64,000 nucleotides of DNA from Corella eumyota (Eukaryota; Chordata; Ascidiacea; Phlebobranchia; Corellidae). A model generated the notes under the pieces. The model searched no databases. It worked only from the letters and a program-made list of their open reading frames with translations, and was not told the DNA's origin. Each line of letters starts with the position of its first letter. Positions within the stretch are counted from its first letter, which is position 1. Shown in pieces: positions 24,501 to 37,106 of the stretch. Both the position numbers and the translations under genes were made by a program. The DNA lies in contig OY720097.1 of assembly GCA_963082875.1 (NCBI GenBank), positions 6,828,501 through 6,892,500 on the forward strand. The letters are read 5' to 3'.

Positions 24501-27500
24501 AAAACTTTGACTCGTGTTTTTTATTGTACATTTGCATTGCAATATAACTTTACCTCTACATACATTAATGCTTACGGTACGAATTTTCTATCACGTAGAC
24601 AGCCTAATTACATACTGTTAATTTTTCACACGCAAAAAACGCCGGTTAAAGTTTTAATGTGGCAAAGGGAATTTTAATTCTAGTGATTATTACACATACA
24701 CGTGATATTTTGCTGCTATAAGGCGTTTTCTTTTAAAAACTGAAAATGTAAAACTAGTTTTTATCGTATTGTGGTTACTTTAGTCATTTTTTATTATTAA
24801 TTTCTGTTAAATTGAACCTTTTTTAGTAATTGTTAAATTGGGTTGAAAAACAACTAACGCAATAATTCCTTATTTAAAATTAAGTGCTTTAAATTGTTAC
24901 TTTATTTTCCCACAAAATAGATTGCTTTTAATTGATGCATTGTTCCCAAATAAAAAACCGCACGAATTAATTATAGGACTTGCTCGCACAATACATTGTC
25001 ACAAAAAGCCGAATATCACCTGTTGCACCTCTATAATATTATATTACTAATCTTTGTAACATCCGAACGTGCAAAACTCTAATTAGGTTAATGTCCGATT
25101 TGTACGGAGATTTTGAATCTATTATTAATTGCCGTACACCTAGCTATTTGACTGTAGGCGTTTTGTATGCGATTTGTGTATAGTACGTAGAACTAATTAA
25201 ACGGGCAATGTATTGTATACTTTACAATAACCAAACATGGTAATTAATTGGTTAAAAGCGTAATCTTTGCGTAAAGGACTTTGTTTTTTTTTGTAAGCAT
25301 AAATACTCTATTAGAACCTACTTGGTCTATATTAAATTAATTTATAAAATTGGAAATATTATTTGCCAGTTTAATTTTGATTAGTTTTTTGTTATAAGAT
25401 ATTTATGTCAAAATATAGTCCAAAGGATGTTGGCCATCTGGTTTTTAAGTGGTATTTCCTTTGAAATTCGAAACAAATTGTTTACATGAGATCCTATGTA
25501 ATTTATACTGGGCCGTATACCGACACAGTTACAGACCATGCCATGTTTTAATAATACATGACCAAAATAATATGAAAATCGCATGTTTACTAAGCTAAAT
25601 CCCACTTTTCATTGATTATTAATGTTGTGAAATAAGCTTTAAGCGTTTAGAATGAATCACCAAACATATACCAATATAAGTAATGCATTTGCAATATGAA
25701 CCCACGTTAATTTCTCCATACAACCTTATACGTAAATCCCCAAGTATTACTTATTACATCCTCGGAATATTTTACGGGTTATTTTCGCATACGTAGTTTC
25801 GTAATACACAACAGAATGCGGAATTGCACAAGGAACGAATTCTAAATGTTTAATGTGGGTAGGTTTTTGAAAGCGCGTGGGTTGTAACATAACCGTCGTG
25901 GACACCAGTCAGTACTAGTAACATTATCCGCGCCTCTTTTCAGCTTCATTCCTGCATTTATTCCATTTGTTTCCAATCAGATACGCTCTGGTAGTTTACT
26001 ATACCCAATGACGTGCATGTTAGGATTTTGTTTAAAGGAAACTTTGCATTGTGTTGACAACTTTGCAAAACGCAAGGTTTTGAACAACAACAGTTTAAGC
26101 GGAAGCGCACCGGATTGCGGAACAATCCAAACAGTTTTAAGAGCGATAGGGTTATCACCTTAATTCATTCCACGACCTCTTTCTGGTCTCTTTGATACTT
26201 AAGTCGGTGCTGCTTTACATAAAAGCACAACACCTAATAAAACCAGACTCTGGCGCATGTTTTATTTTAACGACCGTTTTATGCGCTGGTGACGTCACTG
26301 CGCATGCGGAGTAAACCATTTCGTAGAATTACAAACAATGGTGTTACTCATAAGATCATATTTTTAACAAATATGTAAATCATGTTTATAGGTAGTACAT
26401 TTTTGTTCTCTATTGGTATAAAATAAGACTTTGTTAGTAAATAAACACGCTTGGTCAACCCTAATTGACTGTTTGTCTGAAAACTACTGACTCACTATTA
26501 GGTTTGTCGATAATCCAAAGTTAAAATTAAGGTTTCCACTATAATGTAATTTAAACAAACGTCTGTATTATATCAAGTTTATGGGAGTCAAATCAAGTAC
26601 CAAATTAAACATAAACCACACTAGAGATTGTTTAACTATGTAAATAGTAAAAACAACATTTTTAACTTTGAAATTAGCTTATTTTCATTTTAATCTTTAT
26701 ATATTTTATTAGGAGAAAAATGGAGGCATGTTACACGCGGAGCATTCGGATGCGAGTGACGGATCCCACAGCGCCCGGGACAGCGGGACCGGTGATAGTA
26801 TGCCGAGTGACGCGTACCACGGAACCGGAGCACCCGGATACAACCGGGTCCAGTTCCCGCAACAGTCGTTTCATCAAAGGGCAATGCACCCCGGTTATAA
26901 TACTCAACCTTCCCATGTATATTTGCCACCGTCTGAAGAGCAAGACCCAGCAAGAAGTAAGAGTAACTATAATTGTATTTTAATTTGTAACTGTAGACAA
27001 CCTAAGAAAAAACGCGAAGGGCCAGAAATTGCAAAGACGGCTAGGCAAAATAGGGGGTTTTTAAAAATTTAAAACTAAGATTTTATAGTATTGGTTATTT
27101 TTGATACTTTGGCGCCAGACGATTTAGTTTACGTTAAAATGTAAGCCTGGTAAATGTAACATTGAAAAAATTGAGGAAAATGTCCAAGTAATGGGTTGTG
27201 CAAACAATATAGCAAAAATTTCGTCTCATATTACATTAAGTGGCCATTAATAACATATTGGTAACAAATCTATAGGGAAGAAAAATCTTTTGTCATATTT
27301 TATGACCATCTTAACAACCGATACAAAAACGCACCAACGTTAGATACCTCCTACTGAGCGAGGCAAATTTGCAAAAAAAATCCTATTTTAACAACCTTTC
27401 AAAATTTCATGGTTTTTATCACATTACTTTGACAAATCCTTTTATGAGGCTTTCTTACCATATTTGCTTTAACCGGTAACCTAAACATTAATCTCAGTTT

Positions 27501-30500
27501 TAGTCAAAACCGAAGTGTCCTCAACCAAAACTTAAACGTCATTAGATTTTGATTTTATTCCATTTCGACTGAAATAACTTCCTTAAGCCACGTGCTAATA
27601 TTTAGAAAATAAAGATCTGAATGGCACTTGACAAAAATAACTGTTGTTTTTATCATTTCAAGGAATCCCAATTTGCCAAAATACAAAAAAATTCAATATT
27701 TAAAATTTAAAGACAATTTTAAACTTAACTTTAGTTTGTATAATACAATACATCAAAAATTTAGTAAAAGTATTTGAATTATGTTATTACTATTTTTGTA
27801 AAATGATTGCGGTTAAAATTTCTAGTAAAATTTAAGATATTTAAACAACACATTTAGTTTTGGACCTTGAAATTTCTAGCATAAATTCAACCCGATTAAT
27901 TTCGTATTTACTAAACACGCCAAAAACTAGATAAGCTCTAAATCGTGATTCCGCGCTACATTCCTCACAAATTTGCACTTAGTTTAAAACTGGACCTTTT
28001 TTGTTTACCAGTTTCTCATTTTTTAATCGCGGTAAATATGCGTTTAAACAGGATAAAACAATCCGATTTTCGTAGTAAAGTTTTCTGTACACATTGGTGT
28101 TTATAACACATATGACTTAACCCTTTCAGTACCAATGTCGGGTATAACCTTTAAGTAGATCACCAATTTGTGCCTAGAATGTTGAAATGGTTTTAAACGT
28201 ACTAATAGTGTTTAGTGTTTGGTGTGACATTGTATTTGATTCTCGTTAACTTGTCCGCCTTGTGTAACTTAATGACGCAAATGGGCATTTTATTAATCTG
28301 AATCACGTCAACGGAAAAATAACTAACTAGTTAATTCAAAATTGTTTATCTAAAAGCGATTAATTTTTAAACATGAAAACGTATATTCGCAAAAACCAAA
28401 CTTAATAGTAGTACAATTAAGTAGAAACGCGGTATATTAAACCTCATTTACTCAAACCAAAGCGTTAATATATACACAAGTGTATTAATTATAGAAAACC
28501 AAACCCGGAATTTCTAACCGGTTATTTTAAGTTAATCAATTTTGCCACATTTAAAGTAATAGTATATATGTACATACTAAATGACCCTTTCTAAAGGTTA
28601 CCAACCTTATGTGATCGTGTTTACATGATAGCATTTCTTTAATTTGTGTCGTACTAATAAATTAAGGAGTGATGTTTTATGATTCATAATGATGCTACTG
28701 GGAGAAAGTGTTATTACGCCTATGCTGACTATTTTAGACTAAACATATTACCAAAGTTTATATTACATAGGTTTTAATTTTTTAGTTTTAAAGTACAGAC
28801 AATCGTAAAAAATTTTAAGTTTTCTCTAAAGCTCTAATTGGGCGGGGGTCTTCATTATATCGTTACTTAGTGTTAACAGTTTCGTTTAAAGTGCCCTTGT
28901 TTTTTTCGAGTTTTCTTGGTTTAAGTGATCATTTTTGCGTCGTTAATGCCTCGGTGCCTCTTTTGATGGATAACCTGTTACGTTCCAGGCCTTATGTTGT
29001 AGTGAGTTTTAACTGTTTAGACACACACTTCAAGCTAAGGTTTTTAACCTCATTATTTCTCAACAACCTAAAGTTGAAGCGTAATCCTATAGTTCTAACT
29101 GACCGTAGCATTTTTTTACGAGTCACTTAATCTTTTAAAACCGAATAGTTTTAGCAAACTCGGTAACTTAAGAATCAATTTTATCACTTGCACGTAATGA
29201 CCTCGGTAAATATAAATGTTTGGAAATCAAGTTATTTTGATTTGTTTGAGTAGTTATTAGAGATTCTTGATTAATTTTGGCATTGACCTAAACAACGATT
29301 ATTATATAAGCAACACACGGACAGCCTAATTCAAAGGGAACGGTGAAAAGAACTTTTTTTTGAAAACAATTCTTGCAAAAATGTAAATTTGTTTTAAAAC
29401 ATATCCCGCTTCACATAACCTTTGTTACAGTCAAGTTATTTCACTTAAAACATTAAAAATGAAAAAAAAAATGATATTACAAAACAGAACAGAAATGCCC
29501 AAAAGTCATAATGGGCCTACTTATATTAGTTAACTATTTTGAATATGGAGAATTGTCTATTTTGCTAAAAATACCCCTATACCGTTAATATTACGAGTCA
29601 TAGCTAATTTAAGAAACATTTTAAATAGTAAATCATTAAATATAGTAAATATCTAAAATAAGATTTTACTATTTTTTTTTAAATATCTTAAAATTTGTTT
29701 ATGAAATACTATATAACTAAATTAGTTTGTAGTTAAGCCTATAAGAATAAAATTAAAATAAGTTTTTGAAAACGCGTTTGTTATTGAATAATTACCACTA
29801 TGCATACAAGTTTGACGTTTTAATTAGTAATTACAGAATTACCAACTTTTGGGTTCCTACAGGCCAAAATACTGGGTAATGTTGTTATAAAACGCATGTA
29901 AACACGCGAAGTCATGCATATGATTTTCTGTTTTACAGCTGGAATTTTAACTGTTTGGTTTTCAAATTTAGGTTTACTGTTAAACTCTGGGTACGCCTAA
30001 AATAAGTTGATCTTTTAAAAAGAAAAAAAGATCTTCTTTTTAATAAGCAAGTTAACAATGCACCAATTTGTCAAATTCAAGTAAGCGCAATACTTTTAAA
30101 CTTCAAACACTTAAAATTATGCCACAATTATTCAGCAGTGATAATTAGCCTCAAAAATTCAACGAAAATCAGACGGACCAACCTTGTTCGTGAAATTGTA
30201 AGACGTAATCATACATGAGTAAAGCAGTGCAGTCAAGCCATTAATCTTGTCTATTTTCTCCCGAATTTATAGAATTTACCGCTTGGCCAATTTTGGGTTT
30301 AAACTTTAGGAAAGTGTATACGCACTTTTTATGCTTAGACGATATTATACCATAATAGCATGATACTTGAAATTTATTACACTTTTTGTTTTAAAAAAAA
30401 ATCTGTCATTACCTAATTTTAAATTTCGATATATTGAAAATCCCATTTAAATGGATGTTAAAAAAGTTAAAAAAATAAATAAAAAATCAATATGTCAAAA

Positions 30501-33249
30501 GTTTATTGAAAATAACAAAAATAAAATATTGTTTTTCTAACTAAAGTTCCCTAATTGCTTTAAAATGAGGGAGTTATTATTAAAATAATGTCATACAACT
30601 TGTTAATGCCACAATAACACTACCTAATTGCCGTTAAACAGAACATATTTACCAAAAACTACTCTAACATATTATAAATGGTTTTTATGTAGAAATATAT
30701 GTCACATATTTAATTCATGTACCAATTTGTTTTTAAATTAAAGTTGTATTATTTTGATAAGATCTACGAAAAACTATGCGAATTTGTGCCAACTTCGAGT
30801 AATTGCGTTTGTCAGTGTCGAATTAATAAAATTTTATTAAAATGACAGGCCATAGCCACTTTATTAAATTATAACATACTAAGAATTTTTCTATACGTAA
30901 ATTAATAAAAATATGATTTAATTTATGTGATTGGACATTTTTTAAACGCGGTAAATTGGAAACAAGTTTATATTAGTTTGTAGAACTCAAAAATATAATG
31001 GTCACAAAATAAAAAATAGAACACGTGCGCCCCTATGTGAATTGTGGAAAAAACTTTTTAAAAACCTTTTTTTGGAAAAATCAAGATTTTTTTTAATAGT
31101 AAAATTTTAAAAATGAAGGACGTTATAATTATAAGCATAAGACCTGGCATCTTACAATTAAAATCGAATCAATTAAGTTTTTTAATTATTGGATATAATT
31201 TTTTATTTGCCTTAAGCGATATAATATTTAAAACATATTTATATCACAAGCATGTCACTTTTTTATATATCGCGCCCATTAAACTATCCTAAATCTTTAA
31301 AGTGCATTTTATATGACCCTCAAGTTATGGATTTATATCGTTGTCAAATGTTATTGACTTGGGATTAGTTAGAGTATAATGTATTACCGTTTCGAGTACG
31401 GGGTAACACAAATTACTATCTTAAATCTTTTTTAGTGAACAAAAAAAATCGTTTTATAAATACTGCTAGGTTATAAAACGTTTTAGTTGAAGCAGTCATC
31501 TTTTAAATTTGAAAATAACCCTTTAAATTTTAATAAAATCTTTTCAAAATCTATATACCAATCAGCCCACCTATCATGTCATGGATACTAAACCTATTTT
31601 TTATGTTTAGGAGGTATGACAAACAGTTTAGATCGAAGAAAGTTGGGTTATACGAAATGCACTCAAGACTGCACCTTGTACGGTCACGGAGACACTTGTT
31701 GGATGCCGGATTCGCTACAGCGACCTGCTTCGCGTATGACGTCGTTTAAAGGCGTAGACGGTAGGCGCAGAGTTTTTTTTTTTTATTTTACCTTGTTACA
31801 AAGTTAATGATGTAATTCGAATTAAAGCTAAGTTAAAAAATCTAAAAAAACTTTTGATTTAATTAACAACATAGGAAAAATAAGATTAGACCTATTTTTC
31901 GGTAAGGTTTTTATTTTTTCTATTTTTTTAGAATTTGACGGAGACAATTACCAGAAACGCCCAATAAACATGAATTACCCACCCCAAGAATACGACACAA
32001 ATGAATACAACGACATGAGGTAATTAAAAACAAATTCAACTCTTCTAAATTACATTATTTCCTAAAAAAATTATTTAACTTTTTGTGCTGGAATGTCAGA
32101 GTAAATACTTATTCTGACTTTTCTGACAGTGGTGTGGATTCAGTGTATCGGTGAGCTTTGTGATATCGACGTTGTAAATATATTTGTATAAACCGTCTGC
32201 GCATTAAAATATGATTGTTGTATTATTGTTACAAAGTGACAATAAACATTTAACCATAGTGCGTTGTAACACTCGTTTTAAAGGAGGTATACCGCATGGG
32301 TTTGATAAATGATAAATAAATATAAAAATGTTTGGTTTGTTGAAATTTTTGCCTAACTTGCGTCATTTTTTTTTGTAGATACGCTGGTATGCCAGTTACT
32401 GCCACGCCATATTACTATGACCCCGGCAGCAAATTCGAACAACAACCAGGCAGAGGAAAATTCAGCACATTCCGCGATGACGCAGTCGGTTCCGACACAG
32501 GTAGCCCCACCCATTCGCAAGTGACGTCATCAAATGTAAGTCGCCAGCCGTCGGTCAGCAACGGATATCGAGGTAACGCTCCATACCACGTGCAGGGACC
32601 GATGAGTCGATCTAGCTATGCCCAATCTCCATTACCATTCAATAACCAGCCCGGTATACCAGCTGGTTATGGAGCCCAGCAGCCCCGCGGGAAAGCGTAC
32701 GTTCATCTTCAAGGTTTCGACGGTTCTAATCCAACTGAGGAAGCACATAGCAACCTCTCTAGTGCCAGCAGCGGTAACCACCACCAAAACTACCCTCCAC
32801 ATAACTATGGGCAACAACCGTTCTACGGACACGAACAGTCACATCAGAATTACCCGTACCAATCCACGTTTCAACAACCATACCAAGGACAACCGCACCA
32901 AGGCATGTACGACGACCAGGCATACCCACAGTACGCAGAAGGGCCTGCTTATGGTGTCGAACCGGTGTACGAGGATGAATTTGCTGCCACTAATCTCCTT
33001 TTAAGTCCTGTAGACTCCGAACCAGGTGATTACAAACTGAGACTAGAACGTCAAATGCAACAACAGCATCCGCCTCCTCCTCAGCACTTTGCTTCCCAGG
33101 AGGACGATTCGGAGGAGCAAAGACTCATCAACAAAGCGGAAGCGGCTGGAAAGACTTTGGAGGAGGGATCAACAGATAAACTGAGTACAATAAGAGAAGA
33201 ACTAGATGCTGATGAAGTAGTAGCTGAAATCGATGGATTGCTGTTGTAA
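14872..33249 (+). CDS. Delta-type protocadherin, long cytoplasmic form
   Basis: Single-pass homophilic adhesion molecule. Eleven coding exons fit in phase: 14872-16148, 16286-16724, 16805-17015, 17104-17708, 17801-17998, 18113-18334, 26713-26956, 31611-31760, 31932-32019, 32130-32150, 32379-33249; 4326 nt, 1441 aa. Signal peptide residues 1-19 (ATG at 14872, just after the acceptor). Six Ca-binding linkers (LNDNRP, SNDNQP, INDEAP, VNDNDP, ENDNAP, VNDNKP at ~122, 243, 351, 469, 577, 690) define seven cadherin repeats, as in delta-1 protocadherins; an acidic/Pro-rich insert lies in the EC7 entry. TM helix ~891-910 (IILIISIGAVFLILIII). The tail carries ARDSGTGDS (CM1-like), CTQDCTLYGHGDTCWMP (CM2-like) and KFSTFRDD, then a Gln/His/Tyr/Pro-rich region and a charged end. 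No PDZ ligand is obvious. Confidence 0.88.
19085..19102 (+). terminator. Candidate poly(A) signals for the short protocadherin form
   Basis: AATAAA at 19085-19090 and 19097-19102, about 520 bp after the short-form stop codon. In AT-rich DNA such words arise by chance. Confidence 0.3.
20535..20612 (-). repeat. tRNA-like sequence, possible SINE head or tRNA relic
   Basis: On the minus strand GGGTTCGAATACC (20541-20553) matches a tRNA B-box/T-loop, preceded about 55 bp upstream by GGTCTGAGTGTCGGACTT, a plausible D-arm region. A clean cloverleaf could not be drawn by eye, so a degraded tRNA or SINE head is more likely than an active tRNA. Confidence 0.3.
26288..26311 (+). promoter_or_regulatory. 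CRE plus NRF1-like site upstream of the CM1 exon
   Basis: A perfect TGACGTCA (26290-26297) abuts TGCGCATGCG (26299-26308), which matches 10 of the 12 bases of the NRF1 consensus. The pair sits in a GC-richer island about 400 bp before the exon at 26713. Such pairs are common in promoters; here it could mark an enhancer or an internal promoter. Confidence 0.35.
26957..31610 (+). other. 4.65-kb protocadherin intron
   Basis: AT-rich, flanked by in-phase splice sites. An 86-codon frame at 28870-29130 starts with GTG, has no acceptor or donor in phase with the flanking exons, and is not accepted. Nothing else is seen. Confidence 0.6.
32130..32150 (+). CDS. 21-nt symmetric microexon of the protocadherin
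   Basis: TTTTCTGACAG (AG at 32128-32129) precedes 21 nt, then GTGAGC at 32151. It enters and leaves in phase 2, so it can be included (adding seven residues, SGVDSVY across the junctions) or skipped without changing the downstream frame. A plain cassette exon is the natural reading. Confidence 0.6.
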
Positions 33250-33702
33250 ATTAGATAACATAACTAAAGCAGAAAATTTTTTTTTTCCTTAAAAAATGGT
33301 GATATACAACATGGTAACTTAAGACCAAGTGCTTTTGTTGAAGGACATCCGTAACGACGTTTAACGTCTTTGTTTCTCTGGCAAATAATACAAGATAAAT
33401 AGATTCGCATGATGCATTGTGGAAGATTAAAAAAAGCTCAGTCAGTAAGAGAAAAGTAAAACATAAACCCTTAAGATGTTTTCGCTTACTGCAAACCTAA
33501 AACATCTTTTTAAATCAATTTTTACCTACAGGGAAACAATTTGCAAATAAGTTCATTGGGTTTTCTTCCAATTTTTATTTTCATGAGTTTTTACCCCTCT
33601 TTATATTTATGTTAGCGGTAAATTTTATTGTGCCATATTTAATTTTTTTTGTTTTTTGTGCTGCTTATAATTACTTTTAACCTGTAAGACTGCCAATTAA
33701 AA

Positions 33703-33727
33703 AATAAATTCAACCCCAAAAAATAAA
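33703..33727 (+). terminator. Candidate poly(A) signals of the long protocadherin form
   Basis: AATAAA at 33703-33708 and 33722-33727, about 455 bp after the stop codon at 33247-33249. Confidence 0.4.
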
Positions 33728-35084
33728 AACCAAATACTAACAAAAAGAAAATGGCTTTAAAATTTGACAATCGCATTTTATATTGTTCGCAGTGTTAGTC
33801 AATAATTATTTTGTAAATTAATCTAAATCTTTACTATAGTAAAAAATAAGTGTGTAGTATCTTGTTTTTAGTTTGTTTAGTAACACATTGAATTATTTTT
33901 TAAAGTGTTATGCAAATTCATGCACGACATTACGCTTTTAAAGTGGCCATTCCATTATATTTGTGTTTTTTGCGATTTTCCGTTTCTTAAAGTTAATTTG
34001 TTTATTTACATAATTGTTGCTAACAGTTTATGCGCTAACCCCGTTCAAATATTTTGTTGTATTATTTATCTTTTCGTTTTTTGCTTTTTTCATAAAATAA
34101 AAATTAAGTAATACTAATCAGTTCAAGTTTGAAAATACAGTTTGGTAGTATAGAACCACTACTTTCAATATAACAAGTAAATAAGTACACTCTTTTTTCA
34201 ACTTTTTATCAAATATAAAAACAAATAAACTTACCAGTTTATTTATTCTTTTAGAATATTGATATATTATATATTCCAATTCCAGCAATACTAATATTAC
34301 TTTTTAACCACTATTTAATAATATTTACTTATACTGAAAAACCTAAGCTAATCTTTAGTAAGAAAACAATATATTAAATGGTAACAAACTGCATAGGCTT
34401 AACTTGTTTTTGACCAAGCTAAGAAAATAAAACGTCTTTTACATGTTTTTTCTTGAAGCACAGTATCAGCAAAGTGCCTGATTTAGAAAACGCCTAAAGT
34501 TCTTCACCGTATTATAAAATAGAATTTGGCTTGTTGTCAAGCCTTATCTTAGGCTAAATATCCACCTTATAACTTCTGTATTACTATTATTTATAAAAAA
34601 AAAGTTTTCAATGCGGTTTTGCAAGAAATACCAACAAGCAGTTTAAAACACAACAATCAAGAGTATATAACAACTTTTTATTTCCACGATAAAGAACTAT
34701 CAGACTTCACGCTGCCAGATTTTTGCAGCGAGTATTTATGTAGCTGCAAACTACTATGTTGTGAAAACTTCGTAGATGGAGTTTTCTAAAAAAATATTTA
34801 TTGGATCACTTGAAATTAACGGTCCTTTCAAAATTTTAAAGCATTAAAAATAGCAAAATGCAAAAGCCGTAAACGGATCAAAAACTAAATGTATTATTTA
34901 CAACGACAACAAAAACGTAATAACTTATCATTAGATCTACAGTGTTGCGTATATAGTTAAAATGAGGTTAAGGTATGTAATGGCATACATAGGGTTAGAG
35001 TATTTAAAATAAATTACTACAACATTTGGCGAGAACCCTAAGGGTAAGGACTTCGTTTAAGGACCAAAAACCACAAGTGAATTA
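33728..35084. other. Gap between convergent protocadherin and minus-strand gene
   Basis: AT-rich. A TTTATT at 34797-34802 would serve as a minus-strand AATAAA for the gene ending at 35085. The frame at 33905-34111 looks like random AT-rich sequence. Confidence 0.5.
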
Positions 35085-36622
35085 TTATTTTAAATTCGTT
35101 TTTTGAAAGATAGTCCATAAGCATTTACAAACTAAAGAATTTACTTTTAAACTTTTTGCTTCTTCGTTACTCAGCAATGGCGAATGATATCGGTCAGTTG
35201 CAACTGTTATTTCTTTTTTCTTTTTGTCGCTGACTGAGATCATGTTAGCATGTGATTCGTGCAACTAAAATAAAAGTCAAAACATTAATACAAAAAGAAC
35301 AAAATTGTGATATGTTTTGTTATTAAGTATAAAGCGCCAAAATTTGAAGTTAAGCACATTATATAAAAACATTGGGTTTTGCAAATGACTGTCACTTCAA
35401 TAGACATTTGACCAAAAACCAAATGAACGAAAACGCTATTATATCAAAATTATGACGTTTACCATTAAACCCATTTCCCAAAACTCTTCTGAAAATACCC
35501 TTCAACTGTTAAAAAAAATATTGCTAAAAAGTTTTGTAAGAAAGTCGTTTTTGAAAATTTTGATTTTTAGAAAATTTGAATTTTATTCTGTCAAATGGTT
35601 TAAGGTAAATCTAGACAAACAACTGTTGCGACCAAATTTCTGACTAGGTTCAAACATTTATAAACATAAGGAATATCTGCTATTAAATTTAAACTCCATG
35701 GTAAATGTAAATAAACACACCCACTTCTGTAATGCTCTTTATCCTTCTAACGTGTGGTAAACTTAAAACATCAAATCCCTCAGATGACACTGTTGCCTCG
35801 CTGTCCAATGACTTGGTCTTCCACTGATCTAAAAACGAGGTAAATAATATGTAAAGTTGTTTAGGTAAATAATATGTAAAGTTGTTTTAAATCTGTAAAT
35901 TTTTTTAACCCTGATTCATTTTGTTGTAAATAATTTCCTGACTCGGAGACAAAATGACGTCAAGATATCCCTGTAAGCTGATTGGAGGGTTTTCAACTGA
36001 GTTGTAGAGGTCGGTTAGTACGCTTAAATCTGTTGTTATTTTCTAGAAATATTAAAATGTTAAAATAAATGTTTGAGCTGATTTACTAATAGTAAATTAT
36101 TAAAACTTTACGTTAGTCTCAGACTTGGCAGTTCCTTTCAAATCTTTGGCGATCTCAGACAGCTTGTGAGCTTTGGCTGTTGATTCATAGACAGTTTTCA
36201 TTAATTTCTCTGCCCCGAATTTGGTTTCCAAAGCAAGGGTATATGCATACCTCGCTAACGATATAACACGCAAGCAATCCTAAATGAAATAAAACGGTAC
36301 GTTACACCAATACACCATGTGTTAAATAAATGTATTGTTAAAATAAAGGTAAATAACCTTAACATGTGAAGTTTTTTCATCCTGCAGAATTGACGACGAA
36401 GACGAAGTTCTGCTTAAAGATCTATCCGAAACCTGCTGCATACCCCTTTAAAAAACAAAGGTTTTGTTTATTTAAACGTTTTTGTTACTTACGGATTTTA
36501 GATTATTATTGAAAAAGTAAAATAAAATATAAAAGTAAAATAAATATATACCTAAACAAGTTTCGACTTAATACATCTTCATCTTTTACAGAGTTATTCA
36601 TACTTTTCGGAAGGGCCAAAAC
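35085..36622 (-). CDS. Six-exon gene for an unrecognised 242-aa helical protein
   Basis: Minus-strand exons 36622-36552 (ATG at 36601), 36445-36358, 36279-36112, 36042-35910, 35828-35719 and 35264-35085 join in phase (coding 729 nt). Each has matching AG/GT sites, and other phases hit stops, so the model is well constrained though no exon is long. No signal peptide or membrane segment is seen. A Ser run (RSLSRTSSSSSILQ) is followed by a helical stretch (LARYAYTLALETKFGAEKL, then KAHKLSEIAKDLKGTAKSE), likely coiled-coil, and a basic KKKKE near the end. I do not recognise the family. The first exon begins right after an acceptor with eight open codons before the ATG; either a leader exon lies upstream or this is a trans-splice acceptor, a mechanism known in ascidians. 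The last exon could end earlier at a GTAAAT site. Confidence 0.7.
35838..35887. repeat. Exact 25-bp tandem duplication inside an 81-bp intron
   Basis: AGGTAAATAATATGTAAAG plus TTGTTT occurs twice without change at 35838-35862 and 35863-35887. It overlaps the acceptor end of the intron between exons 4 and 5 of the minus-strand gene and makes up over half of that intron, so it is a recent event. Confidence 0.9.
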
Positions 36623-37106
36623 CTAAATTTTAGTACTGAAAAATTGGTTTAAAACACATGGTTTAAAACTTATAGTATGACGTAACAAAAAATATTTTGT
36701 ACAATGACAATTTTACACTTAATTATCCAAACACTTGCTTAATATATAACATCACTGTCTGCTGACGTAGCATTATCTGCAGTGCATATAAATATTTTTT
36801 TGCATTAAAAAAAATATTCTAATTCCCTGATCATTAAAATTGAATTTGATATTTAACTTGTTCTAAAAAAATTACAAATTCCATTAAAAACGCTACTGTC
36901 ATAGGAAGCTTTGATTTTATTTTACGTATAAATAACTTATGAATTTATCAACAAAAATGAGTAACAAGGAAATAAATAAAAACAGTAAAAAGTATCCAAT
37001 TTAACAGTATAAAAAAATTAAAATCTTATTCTTTATCTATTTGGTTGAGAAACAAATGCTTTAATATTCGTGATTGATTATTTAATATAGTTTGAGTGAA
37101 CACACT

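Larger units (their letters stand above)
18569..26712 (+). other. Short-form 3' UTR and 8.4-kb protocadherin intron
   Basis: Intron of the long form runs from 18335 to 26712. No other gene is supported; frames at 18998-19359, 21565-21747, 22982-23526 and 25408-26158 lack family features or splice context. GC-richer patches that could be enhancers lie near 20160-20300, 22070-22200 (with AACAATTGTT, a palindromic Sox-like site) and 25860-26300. Confidence 0.5.

Noticed and set aside
28870-29130. 86-codon frame as an extra protocadherin exon
   Set aside because: No acceptor and donor in phase with exons 7 and 8; the flanking exons already join in phase.
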